Notes: generated by a model not told the origin, from the letters alone. A DNA stretch of 37,808 nucleotides from Sediminispirochaeta sp. (GCA_024763455.1 JANTFL010000012.1:1-37808), one strand, 5' to 3'; counted from the stretch's first letter, positions 1-8,075 are shown. Translations and numbers: made by a program.

Positions 1-2598
1 GGTTATTCCCGGATCTCTGTATGAGGTGAACGTAAAAAGCCCTTCCATACCGTTAGCCGAGGCAGATGCTCCGTAAGCACCGCCCTTCATACGGACAGTT
101 TCCCATAAATACTCTGTTTTAAGGATATGGGACAGAAGCAGCTCTGCCGCATGATCCCTGCTTTCCAAAAGAGACGCATTAAAAGAAGTACTTACAAAAC
201 CGACAGAGGCAGGGATTGCGACTGATTCAATCAACCCGGTATCAGATTCAGGTTTCTCCCCCTCTTCCGGAACGTCCTGCCGGAGGGGAAGTGTATTCTT
301 TACCCTTCTTATAACCTCCGCAAGAGCCTTTTCTATCTCATCGCCGGATGCAGATATATTCACCACAACGTTATCCTGTGAAAAAATCCTGTGCCGAAGA
401 GAACGTATCTTTTCTCCTATTTCTCTCAGTTTTTCGCCCGTAAGATTTTCCGCAAGGGAGGAAATAAAGCCATACTGCTCAAGCCCCCGCCACTTCTCCT
501 CAAATGCCAGAACAGTATTAAGCTTACTCCCGGCCCGGAGAGCTGCATATGAATGCCCCGAGGGGACTATAGAAGAGGTAAAATCACCCTTCATTTCAAG
601 GATCGTATCCTTAAGCCTCACCGGATCATCAACAAGGGAATCTGCAAACATTCCGAAAGTAAGCTCCAGTGCTTTATGCAGTTCCTCTCTTAAAAATTTT
701 AGTCTGAAAAAAATTGTATTCTTGATTTCACTCCTGTTCTTGAGATTTGAACTTGATTCAAGAAATGAATAAAATCCTCCGGTGTGCAGCGTAAACAGCT
801 GAGCTACCCTGTCGTAGGGGATTCCGGGCAAAGCGGACGAAGTAATCATCTTGCCCAAAAGAGGAAGATACATATGGTCTTCGGTAGAAAGTCCCCCCGT
901 GTTAAAACCGAAATCAACATATACAATTCCGTTTGTATATAAATCGTGAATAAAAACAGAAACACCTTCTTCACTCCTCTGTTCTGTCTTTATAATCGAG
1001 ATATCATCCGGGAGATCGCTCCGGGATAAAAGAGGAATGGTTGCTATCGCTTCCGGTGGATCCGGTGTATTCTGGAAATCAGCAAGACGTCTATTCTGTT
1101 CCCTGATTGCATCAAGATCTGCAGGAGTAAGTTTTTTCATCAACTGCGAGGTCCGCTTTTCCTCTTTTCGGGCGATCTGCCTGGTATACTCTTTATCCGG
1201 CTTTACCACTACTACAGAGCGGTGGTGATTTTTTACAAGATGTGTTTGTATGTACTTCTCAAAAAAGCGGGGATCAGCTGCAAATTCCTTTTTAATGTCA
1301 TCCATCCACCGTGTGAACTCCAGAGTCAGCTCCGGCGGATAACCATGGAGCCAGCCTCTTAGTGTTTTGTCCATGAGTCTGAGACCTGTGGGAGCTCCGC
1401 CCCTGATCTCCCTGTTTCTAAACTCTATCCTTTTTAAGGCCCCTTTTGCAGTATCCTTATCAATTCCCTTCTCTGAGAGATTCTCGAGCACACCGTATAC
1501 AAGGTCTTCAAATGCTTCCCGCTTTTCAGGATCGGTTCCTCTTAATCCTACAGAAAAGACAAACTCCCTTATATCAGTCTCAAGGCCGCTGACGGGCGAA
1601 ACATCGGTCCCCAAGCCCGATTCAATTATTGCCTTGTACAGAGGCGATCCCTGATTCCCCAGAAGTATCTCACTTAATACTTCAAGGGTAAGCAGGCTAA
1701 CGGGATTGGAAACCTCTTCGGTCAGCCAGTTTATCAGGATGGAACTTTTCCCCTCGGATGTTTCATCCGGGGAAAGAGGGCTTTTTATGGAGTAAATTCG
1801 TTTCTCCTTCCATCTGGGCTGTTTCTGTATCTCCGGATTAATGTCTTTCCGTTTAAAGAAGCCGAGGTATGTTTCGTTAAGAAATTTAAGCTGCTTTTCC
1901 GTAGGTATGTTTCCATAAAGAAAGACTCTGCAGTTTGAAGGGTGGTAATAATCCTCATGAAATTTTACAAACTGATCATAGGTCAGATCCGGAATGGATT
2001 CAGGATCTCCTCCGGAATTATTCCGGTATCCGGTATCAGGGAAAAGAGATCTGATTGACCATTCTGCTGCAATGGAATCATGGTTGGAATAGACCCCCTT
2101 CATTTCATTGTAAACAATACCGGTAATCTTCAGTTTACCCTCTTCGTCAAACTCCAGCCGGTGGCCTTCCTGCCGGAACACCTCTTCTTTTAAAAGAGGG
2201 AAGAATACTGCATCAGCATAGACCCCCATAATGTTGAAATAATCCTTTTCTACCGGGGAGCTGGCAGGATAGATTGTCTTGTCCGGATAGGTCATTGCAT
2301 TGATAAAGGTGTTCATGCTTCCCTTTATCAGAGCCATAAACGGATCCTTTACAGGATAGTTCCTCGAACCGGAGAGAACCGAATGCTCAAGGATATGGGC
2401 TACTCCGGTATCATCTGAAACCGGAGTCTTAAAAGCAAACGAAAAGAGGTTATCCTCATCATCATTGAAAAGATGAAAAAGCTGCAGACCGGTCTCACTG
2501 TGTTCAAGAGTGTATCCCTTCCCCCTGTATTCTTCCAGATCTGTTATTGATGTAACAACAAATCCGTGTATCTGATCACCTGTTTTTAACTGTCTCAT
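1..2598 (-). CDS. M16C zinc metallopeptidase (PreP/insulinase-like), 3' end beyond window
   Basis: This is an open frame of 866 codons with no stop before the left edge, so the C-terminus is missing. I translated the strand by hand. Residues 68-72 read HILEH, the inverted zinc-binding motif HxxEH of M16 peptidases. The next stretch (SVLSGSRNYPVKDPF) and the later SNHDS region are typical of the M16C (presequence protease) subfamily, whose members are usually close to 1000 residues, so roughly 100 residues are missing. These enzymes degrade peptides inside a closed two-lobed chamber. I see no signal peptide, so it is probably cytoplasmic. The ATG at 2598 is preceded by GAGGG at a 4-base spacing, which supports this start. 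It diverges from epmA across 72 bases. Family call firm; substrate unknown. Confidence 0.9.
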   Translation of the reverse strand, partial: MRQLKTGDQIHGFVVTSITDLEEYRGKGYTLEHSETGLQLFHLFNDDEDNLFSFAFKTPVSDDTGVAHILEHSVLSGSRNYPVKDPFMALIKGSMNTFINAMTYPDKTIYPASSPVEKDYFNIMGVYADAVFFPLLKEEVFRQEGHRLEFDEEGKLKITGIVYNEMKGVYSNHDSIAAEWSIRSLFPDTGYRNNSGGDPESIPDLTYDQFVKFHEDYYHPSNCRVFLYGNIPTEKQLKFLNETYLGFFKRKDINPEIQKQPRWKEKRIYSIKSPLSPDETSEGKSSILINWLTEEVSNPVSLLTLEVLSEILLGNQGSPLYKAIIESGLGTDVSPVSGLETDIREFVFSVGLRGTDPEKREAFEDLVYGVLENLSEKGIDKDTAKGALKRIEFRNREIRGGAPTGLRLMDKTLRGWLHGYPPELTLEFTRWMDDIKKEFAADPRFFEKYIQTHLVKNHHRSVVVVKPDKEYTRQIARKEEKRTSQLMKKLTPADLDAIREQNRRLADFQNTPDPPEAIATIPLLSRSDLPDDISIIKTEQRSEEGVSVFIHDLYTNGIVYVDFGFNTGGLSTEDHMYLPLLGKMITSSALPGIPYDRVAQLFTLHTGGFYSFLESSSNLKNRSEIKNTIFFRLKFLREELHKALELTFGMFADSLVDDPVRLKDTILEMKGDFTSSIVPSGHSYAALRAGSKLNTVLAFEEKWRGLEQYGFISSLAENLTGEKLREIGEKIRSLRHRIFSQDNVVVNISASGDEIEKALAEVIRRVKNTLPLRQDVPEEGEKPESDTGLIESVAIPASVGFVSTSFNASLLESRDHAAELLLSHILKTEYLWETVRMKGGAYGASASANGMEGLFTFTSYRDPGIT

Positions 2599-2623
2599 GT
2601 GTCCCTCTCTTACCAACCCGGAG

Positions 2624-2652
2624 TGTACAAAAAAAACTGAATCCGGTACTAT
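2624..2652 (+). promoter_or_regulatory. Candidate promoter for epmA-efp
   Basis: TGTACA (2624-2629) and TACTAT (2647-2652) are 17 bases apart and resemble sigma-70 -35 and -10 boxes. They would give a leader of about 12 bases before the ATG at 2671. A better-looking TATAAT at 2662-2667 ends only 3 bases before that ATG, too close to serve the annotated start. Weak evidence from matching alone. Confidence 0.3.
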
Positions 2653-2670
2653 TGTGACAGGTATAATAGT

Positions 2671-3675
2671 ATGAATAGAGAAATAATCAAAGCCCGCAGC
2701 GGGATAAATAAAAGTATACGAAACTTTTTCAGCGAAAAAGGGTATCTTGAAGTTGAAACCCCCCTGCTGTCCCCCTCACTTATTCCTGAATCAACTATAG
2801 AAGTGTTTAAAACAAAATACTACAGCTTGAAAGGGGAGCCTGACTCCCTGTATTTGATCCCCTCTCCCGAAGTTTTTATGAAACAGCTTATTGCAGAGGG
2901 CATTGGTAATATATTCCAGCTTGCTAAAAGTTTCAGAAATCTGGAACAGTCCGGAAAGCACCACAACCCCGAGTTTACCATGCTTGAGTGGTACACAATG
3001 GATGTGTCCGCTGCCGACAACATTCCGGTAACTGAAGAATTGTTCGAAAGAATTATCCATACTACAGGAAAAGACGGAACTTTTTCACCGCAGGCAGATC
3101 CCGGATCTCTTACCCCCCCTTTCAGACGAATGAGTATGGAGGAGCTTTTTTTTGAAAAAAGCGGGATTGATCTTACTGCCAACAGCGACCTTGAAACGTT
3201 CAGGGAAACGGCGCGGAGTAAAGGATACAGAATTGATGATAAAGATGAGAACTGGGAATCTGTTTTTAACAGAATATTCCTGACAGAGGTGGAACCCTTC
3301 ATCCCTTCGGATAAACCTCTCGTTATTTACAATTACCCCCGCCAAATTGGGTGCCTTGCAAAAGATATCCCCTCATCTCCATGGAAAGACAGGTGGGAGC
3401 TTTACTGCAGCGGGGTGGAATGTGCCAATTGTTATTCAGAAGAAACAGATCCCAAAAAGGCTGCGGAGCTGTTCAGAAAGGAACACCGTATTAAAAAACA
3501 AATTTCAGGAGCTGTTCCCGGTTACGAATCTGTCCTGAACTCCATTTTCAAGAAAAATTTCCCGGAAAGTTCCGGCGTCGCCCTGGGTGTGGACCGTCTT
3601 ATTCAAATCTTTACCGGTACAGACCGCCTGGAGGGGGTGATTTTATTCCCGCTCTCTGATATACTTCCGCAATAA
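2671..3675 (+). CDS. epmA: EF-P--(R)-beta-lysine ligase EpmA (GenX/PoxA)
   Basis: The protein has 334 residues and is a class II lysyl-tRNA synthetase catalytic core without the tRNA anticodon-binding domain, which is the hallmark of EpmA. Motif 1 lies near residues 25-32 (YLEVETPLLS), motif 2 near 87-107 (SFRNLE...HHNPEFTMLEWY), and motif 3 near 302-314 (GVALGVDRLIQ). EpmA activates (R)-beta-lysine with ATP and joins it to the conserved lysine of EF-P instead of to a tRNA. The next gene is efp, 16 bases downstream, and a KamA/EpmB enzyme lies 4 kb away. The ATG at 2671 has only a weak SD (ACAGG, about 9 bases upstream). An in-frame stop at 2638 rules out a longer protein. Very confident. Confidence 0.95.
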   Translation: MNREIIKARSGINKSIRNFFSEKGYLEVETPLLSPSLIPESTIEVFKTKYYSLKGEPDSLYLIPSPEVFMKQLIAEGIGNIFQLAKSFRNLEQSGKHHNPEFTMLEWYTMDVSAADNIPVTEELFERIIHTTGKDGTFSPQADPGSLTPPFRRMSMEELFFEKSGIDLTANSDLETFRETARSKGYRIDDKDENWESVFNRIFLTEVEPFIPSDKPLVIYNYPRQIGCLAKDIPSSPWKDRWELYCSGVECANCYSEETDPKKAAELFRKEHRIKKQISGAVPGYESVLNSIFKKNFPESSGVALGVDRLIQIFTGTDRLEGVILFPLSDILPQ

Positions 3676-3697
3676 TCAATAATTTTGAGGTATGAAT

Positions 3698-4261
3698 ATG
3701 ATAAGAGCAGGAGCGCTTGAAAAAGGTTCTGCGATCCTCATTAAAGGGGAACCTTTCGTTGTTGTAGAAAGGGAATTTGTAAACCCCGGGAAGGGATCCG
3801 CATTCGTTAGATTAAAACTGAAAAGCCCGTCTTCCGGGCAGGTTCTCAGAGAAACAATGAAAACCCAGGATCAGGTAGAAGATATCACTGTAGAAGACAA
3901 GGAATGTCAGTATTTGTACGCTGATGAAGAAAGCTACCATTTTATGGATACACAAACTTACGACCAGTTTGAGATTCCCATGAGTGGATTTGAAGACTAC
4001 AAACTTCTTATGATGGATGGGGAGACCTACAAAGTAATTATGTGGGAAGACAAACCGCTGGATATCAAAATTCCCTACAAGGTAGTGTACAAAGTTACCG
4101 ATGCCCCGGAAGCGGTCAAGGGAGATACCGTCCAGGGAGCTACCAAGATGGTAACCATTGAAACCGGACTGAAGGTTAAAGTCCCCATCTTTATAAAAGA
4201 GGGAGAAAAAATCATGGTTAACACCGAAACAAAAGAATATGTTGAACGGGTGAACAGTTGA
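3698..4261 (+). CDS. efp: Translation elongation factor P
   Basis: EF-P enters the ribosomal E site and relieves stalling at consecutive prolines. The N-terminal KOW-like domain carries the loop FVNPGKGSAFVR, whose lysine is the site modified by EpmA. Two OB domains follow, ending in VPIFIKEGEKIMV. Two starts are possible. The ATG at 3692 gives 189 residues but lies only 1 base after the GAGG box at 3687-3690. The ATG at 3698 lies 7 bases after it and gives the MIRAGAL N-terminus that I recall for spirochaetal EF-P. I prefer 3698, making the modified residue Lys32. The last bases overlap the next gene in TTGA, so the methyltransferase is probably translationally coupled. Confidence 0.96.
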   Translation: MIRAGALEKGSAILIKGEPFVVVEREFVNPGKGSAFVRLKLKSPSSGQVLRETMKTQDQVEDITVEDKECQYLYADEESYHFMDTQTYDQFEIPMSGFEDYKLLMMDGETYKVIMWEDKPLDIKIPYKVVYKVTDAPEAVKGDTVQGATKMVTIETGLKVKVPIFIKEGEKIMVNTETKEYVERVNS

Positions 4262-5460
4262 ATATAATTCAGCACTATTCCAATAAGGAGGTTTCTTTCC
4301 GGTACAAGGGAAAGAACCTCCATTTTTTTCTTTCCCAGGCTCTTTTCAGCAGTTTTGATATAGACAGGGGAAGCAGACTGCTTTTAAAAACACTGGTTAA
4401 TCCTCCCCGCAAGATTCCTGAGAACGCAAAGGTTCTGGATGTAGGCTGCGGCACAGGGGTTCTTGGCATAGCTTTAAAATCAGCTTTTCCCCGCTACAGT
4501 ATAACAATGCAGGACAGAGATGCCCTGGCGGTATATTTTGCAGAAGAAAATGCGAAACGGAATGAACTAAAGGGTATAACCGCAATAACAGGACTTGCCT
4601 TTCAGGATCTGCAGGAAGAAACCTTTGACCTGATAGTATCCAATCTTCCTGCGAAGGCAGGAGCTCCGGTTTTACAGGAGTTTCTTGCAAAAGCGATATC
4701 CTTTCTCGCTGCTGAAGGACTTTGTGCCGTTGTAGTGGTCAATCCACTGGCGGATTTTATTCAAGAGACCATAGAAGATCTGGGGGGCAGTATTATCTAC
4801 AGAGAAGAGAACAGGGATTACTCGGTTTTCCACTTTACCGGGAAGAGTGAGCCCTGCTCACCTGCCGAAAGAAAGTTTGTTCTCACTCCCTACCTCCGGA
4901 CTACACAGGAATTCAAGGCTGAAGGGATCTCGTACACACTTAAAACTGCCTACAATATTCCGGGCTTCGACACTGTTCCCTACGGTTCACTGCTGACTGC
5001 CCATGCAGCAGGAAAGGGGATAATCAGCGGGCATGTCTTCCTCTGGAATCCGGAACAGGGGCACATCCCTTTGATACTCCTTTCTGCAAACAGCAGCAAG
5101 GTGAAGAAACTAACCCTGGCTTCACGGGATTCACTTCAGCTGGAGGTTTCATCAGAGAACTGCAGAGAATCTTTTCCCGGTATTCCAGTGGAAACGGGTA
5201 AAGCACCTGATATTTTTACTGCCATGGATGGAAAACACTATGACAGCTTTATTATAAACCAGACTGATCCGGAGGACCGGAAGATTCTTCCGGCTGTTCT
5301 TGGTACAGTATTTCAGACTGCAGCGAAGAGCGGAACCCTTGTAATAACCGGTAAAAGTGCCGTTCTGTCGGGAATAAGCAAGGATCATCATGGCTGGAGG
5401 CTTACCGGATCCAGGAAATATAGGGGTTTTCGCATACTTATCCTGCAAAAAGGCGTATAA
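4258..5460 (+). CDS. Class I SAM-dependent methyltransferase, RsmC/RlmG-like, with C-terminal extension
   Basis: The 400-residue protein starts at TTG inside the efp stop (TTGA), with no SD of its own, so coupled translation is likely. Residues 20-45 (HFFLSQALFSSFDIDRGSRLL) match the entry to the catalytic domain of RsmC-type RNA methyltransferases. Motif I is VLDVGCGTG at 59-67. The catalytic N-P-P-x motif is altered to NLPA (129-132), inside a context (SNLPAKAG) otherwise like the SNPPIRAG form of this family. Residues about 200-400 look like a second, degenerate methyltransferase-fold half ending GFRILILQK, whereas RsmC has its degenerate half first. Target unknown; an rRNA base is the family expectation, and the neighbour efp fits a translation role. 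Confidence 0.75.
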   Translation: MNIIQHYSNKEVSFRYKGKNLHFFLSQALFSSFDIDRGSRLLLKTLVNPPRKIPENAKVLDVGCGTGVLGIALKSAFPRYSITMQDRDALAVYFAEENAKRNELKGITAITGLAFQDLQEETFDLIVSNLPAKAGAPVLQEFLAKAISFLAAEGLCAVVVVNPLADFIQETIEDLGGSIIYREENRDYSVFHFTGKSEPCSPAERKFVLTPYLRTTQEFKAEGISYTLKTAYNIPGFDTVPYGSLLTAHAAGKGIISGHVFLWNPEQGHIPLILLSANSSKVKKLTLASRDSLQLEVSSENCRESFPGIPVETGKAPDIFTAMDGKHYDSFIINQTDPEDRKILPAVLGTVFQTAAKSGTLVITGKSAVLSGISKDHHGWRLTGSRKYRGFRILILQKGV

Positions 5461-5528
5461 ACTCTTTATCATTTCAGTCATTTCGGTTATATTATTATTA
5501 GAGTAAAGTATTAGAACAGGTAGAGGAT

Positions 5529-5954
5529 ATGAGAATAACAACGAAAGGAAGATATGCGGTACGCGCGATTATTCAGCTTGCAAAGGCGACGAACGATAAA
5601 CCGATTTCTATCAGAAAAATATCAGAGCTGGAGGATATTTCTCCGGAGTTTTTGGAACAGATCTTTTTCAAGCTCCGGAAGAAAGGGATAATAACCTCAG
5701 TCAGAGGACCGGGAGGCGGTTTCCGAATGGAGAGAAGTCCTGCGGAGATCTCTATCGCAGAGATATTTGATGCCGTTGAAGAAGGCCTCTATCTCTCTCC
5801 CTGTATTCAAGGAGCAGATACCAGCTGCAGCAGGCAATCTGACTGTATAGTGGAAGCGCTCTGGAATAATTCATACCTGCATTTCAGACACTACTTTGAG
5901 ATTACCTCTCTGCAGGATGTTCTTGACGGAAAGTATCAGAAAAAACTGATCTAG
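5529..5954 (+). CDS. Rrf2-family transcriptional regulator, IscR-like with three cysteines
   Basis: The 141-residue protein starts MRITTKGRYAVRAI, the standard Rrf2 winged-helix opening, and contains GPGGGFRMER at 60-69, the wing region. Cysteines at 92, 100 and 106 occupy the Fe-S ligand region of IscR. The spacing is C-x7-C-x5-C rather than the C-x5-C-x5-C of E. coli IscR, so an iron-sulfur cluster is likely but its type is unknown. It follows the methyltransferase by 68 bases on the same strand and could share its transcript or use its own AT-rich promoter region (5488-5500). No isc or suf genes are in the window, so the regulon cannot be named. Its TAG stop shares CTAG with the convergent MscS stop. 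Confidence 0.88.
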   Translation: MRITTKGRYAVRAIIQLAKATNDKPISIRKISELEDISPEFLEQIFFKLRKKGIITSVRGPGGGFRMERSPAEISIAEIFDAVEEGLYLSPCIQGADTSCSRQSDCIVEALWNNSYLHFRHYFEITSLQDVLDGKYQKKLI

Positions 5955-7090
5955 TCGGGTTCTTTTGATTTTATATGCACATCGCTTTGAGGGAAAGGGA
6001 TGACAATCCCTTCCCTTTTAAAAGCTCTCCAAATCTCAAGATTTATCCAGTGCTGGGCCGGGTATTTATCCTTTACATCCCTAATCCATGTTAAAACCGC
6101 AAGATTTATACTGGAGTCAGCAAACTCCTTAACAAACACCGATGGTTTCTTGCCGTCTCTGCGGTGAGGGCTGTTTTCTGCCACCTCGGAAAGGACAGCA
6201 ATAACCTTGTCGAGATCTGAATCGTAGGAAACCCCTATAGTATTCTGAATTATTATACTGCGGTCATCGTAGGAATAGTTGTATACCACCTCTGACACGA
6301 ACTGTGAATTCGGGACGATAATGGTCTCATTTTTTATAGTAGTAATCACCGTTGAGAAAGCCCTGATCTCGTCGATCCCCCCCTCGTAGTTGTTTACCAG
6401 AATGCTGTCTCCTTCTTTTACCGGACGGGTGAGTATAATAAGAAGCCCCGCAAAGAGATTTGCAACGGAATTCTGAAGACCAAACCCAAGGCCAAGACCA
6501 AGAACACCGAATATTACCGTTATGGATGACAGATTTATTCCTATAATCGATAAACCGATCAGAAAGGTAATGGTCATTACGGAATAACGGAGAAGTTTCA
6601 GAATGGAAAACTGCCGGGCTTCATCAAACCCCAGTCTTTCCATAAAGGTCTGGTTTGCTACACCCCCGACTGCTTTTCCGGTCCATGAAGCGAGGTAAAA
6701 AATCGGGATGATCAAAAGAAGGGTAATAATCGAAATTTTTGTTCCCCCGAGATTAAAAAGAGGATCATTAAGCGTTTTATAGAATATTTTCAGGTAAGCC
6801 AGCATCTCGGCTCCGAAAAGCTTCCCGGCAATGATGAAAACAAGGACAAGGAATACCAGACGTAATCCCCTCTTTGTCCATTTTTTGGTTCTATCCTTTA
6901 CAATCTGTCTGAGTTTGGTCCCGTCTACAATTTTAGCCGTAAGTTTATTGGCCAGTCTGATAATGACAAAAATCAGTAAAACGGGGACGAGAAACTTCAA
7001 ACACAAATCAAAAAGGTTAAAGGGAAGAGAAACAATCCCCAGCTTTATGGGTGTAAAAAACAATGTCTTTAGAATTTCCAGATAATCCAC
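5951..7090 (-). CDS. MscS-family mechanosensitive ion channel
   Basis: The 379-residue protein has three to four hydrophobic N-terminal segments, then the MscS signature: the pore helix GVLGLGLGFGLQNSVANL followed by AGLLIILTRPVKEGDSI. The cytoplasmic beta domain ends in IVIPFPQSDVHI. The channel opens under membrane tension to release solutes during hypo-osmotic shock. The start is GTG at 7090 with no SD; TACAAT (7102-7097) ends exactly 6 bases before it, so the mRNA may be leaderless. It is divergent from the OmpA-domain gene (87-base gap), suggesting a shared envelope-stress control region. At the 3' end it overlaps the Rrf2 gene by 4 bases. Confidence 0.93.
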   Translation of the reverse strand: MDYLEILKTLFFTPIKLGIVSLPFNLFDLCLKFLVPVLLIFVIIRLANKLTAKIVDGTKLRQIVKDRTKKWTKRGLRLVFLVLVFIIAGKLFGAEMLAYLKIFYKTLNDPLFNLGGTKISIITLLLIIPIFYLASWTGKAVGGVANQTFMERLGFDEARQFSILKLLRYSVMTITFLIGLSIIGINLSSITVIFGVLGLGLGFGLQNSVANLFAGLLIILTRPVKEGDSILVNNYEGGIDEIRAFSTVITTIKNETIIVPNSQFVSEVVYNYSYDDRSIIIQNTIGVSYDSDLDKVIAVLSEVAENSPHRRDGKKPSVFVKEFADSSINLAVLTWIRDVKDKYPAQHWINLEIWRAFKREGIVIPFPQSDVHIKSKEPD

Positions 7091-7096
7091 CTTGAG

Positions 7097-7102
7097 ATTG
7101 TA
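7097..7102 (-). promoter_or_regulatory. -10-like TACAAT, 6 bases before mscS-type GTG
   Basis: On the minus strand TACAAT is followed by CTCAAG and then the GTG start of the MscS gene. No SD is present. The position predicts transcription starting at the first base of the start codon. No convincing -35 box is seen. Confidence 0.4.
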
Positions 7103-7143
7103 GCAGTTATTCTCTCTTTATACCACCAAAAACTTTTTTTTAC

Positions 7144-7171
7144 TTGACTCCACATTGCTTAGGAATAGACT
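7144..7171 (+). promoter_or_regulatory. Promoter of the OmpA-domain gene, possibly leaderless
   Basis: TTGACT (7144-7149) and TAGACT (7166-7171) are separated by 16 bases. TAGACT ends 6 bases before the GTG at 7178. The only SD-like sequence, AGGA at 7161-7164, is 13 bases from the GTG and would lie between the -35 and -10 boxes, so it would not be in the mRNA. Confidence 0.55.
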
Positions 7172-7177
7172 GTTAGT

Positions 7178-8074
7178 GTGACTATAGACCTTGAAAGTGA
7201 ACACAAATATTATCATCATCTTTTGGAACTGACCCACGGGAGCAGAGGCAAAGCCGCTCTTACACCCATTGAGGAGGGACAGGAAAAGGCTGTTATCCGT
7301 GTATTTGTACATAAAAATGGAGACCATATTCTCCTTTCCGAGATTGTTTTAGATCTTACGGGTTACGCTAATCCCCTGCCGAATATAACTGTTTCCGGTT
7401 TGGTATCCGGGAAACAGCTGATCCTCTCTGTTGCAGTTGAGGGTCAGGATATTCCTGTTAAACCGATCAGCCTCAAGAAGTTCCTGCACGGGAGTTGGAA
7501 AGTGCCGCTGCTTGTGGCCGGGGCTGCTTTGCTCGCAGCTCTGCTGCTTCTCGCTCTTTTTGAATTTTTTCCGGCAGCAAGCCGCTCCGCCTCTCCCCGG
7601 AACTCTGTACAGAGCGGATCTGAAACACAGCCCCTGCCCGAACCGCAGGTGGAGGCAGCTGAATCGGCAAATCCCGTGATAGCCGCCGCAGACACTCCAA
7701 AACCGCAGGACAGTGTTTCTACTGCCAAAAATGCCCAGATAACCAATACTACAATTTACTTCTATCCCAACTCATCGAAACTCAGGGAGGGAGAACTCAA
7801 AAAACTTGAAGATACTGCAGAATTCCTGATCCGTCATCCCGGGAAAAAGGTTATTATCGAAGGACACTGTGCACTATACGGAACAAAAGAGGGCAGACTC
7901 CGGATATCCAGGGCAAGAGCAGAGAAAATCAGGGACTACCTTGTTCAAAAGGGGTGGAAGAGCGATGAACCGCCTCTGATTAAGTGGTACGGAGCCTCAA
8001 AGCCGGTTACTACAGACCCTGCGCAAAAGGATAAAAACAGACGGGTCGAGATACGGATATCAGATCAGCTTTAG
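7178..8074 (+). CDS. Single-pass inner-membrane protein with C-terminal OmpA peptidoglycan-binding domain
   Basis: The 298-residue protein has no signal peptide. Residues 1-108 precede one hydrophobic helix at about 109-131 (flanked by KKFLHGSWK), then a proline/serine-rich linker to about 180, then an OmpA/MotB domain (about 188-298). The last is shown by IIEGHCALYGTKEGRLRISRARAEKIRDYL and NRRVEIRI, which bind peptidoglycan. The expected topology is N-in, C-out. Residues about 33-92 resemble the beta-sandwich substrate-binding domain of Hsp70: KAVIRVFVHKNG, ILLSEIVLDL and PNITVSGLVSGKQLILSV have its spacing. That resemblance is my reading by eye and needs a profile search. It abuts epmB convergently with 1 base between stops. 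GTG start chosen because no other start fits upstream. Confidence 0.8.
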   Translation: MTIDLESEHKYYHHLLELTHGSRGKAALTPIEEGQEKAVIRVFVHKNGDHILLSEIVLDLTGYANPLPNITVSGLVSGKQLILSVAVEGQDIPVKPISLKKFLHGSWKVPLLVAGAALLAALLLLALFEFFPAASRSASPRNSVQSGSETQPLPEPQVEAAESANPVIAAADTPKPQDSVSTAKNAQITNTTIYFYPNSSKLREGELKKLEDTAEFLIRHPGKKVIIEGHCALYGTKEGRLRISRARAEKIRDYLVQKGWKSDEPPLIKWYGASKPVTTDPAQKDKNRRVEIRISDQL

Positions 8075-8075
8075 A

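Noticed and set aside
2662..2667. TATAAT as the epmA -10 box
   Set aside because: It ends 3 bases before the only possible start codon, so transcripts would begin inside the gene. No downstream start near it is available.
2791..3345. Antisense open frames across epmA
   Set aside because: No recognisable domains or start signals; epmA motifs on the plus strand explain the region.
4284..4290. Strong AAGGAGG as a ribosome binding site for the methyltransferase
   Set aside because: No ATG, GTG or TTG follows in any useful distance and frame, and the conserved sequence begins upstream of it, so it is coding sequence.
7431..7746. Overlapping open frames on both strands within the OmpA-domain gene
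   Set aside because: They are shadows of a GC-rich Ala/Pro/Leu coding region, with no SD, no domain and a well-supported gene in the other frame.
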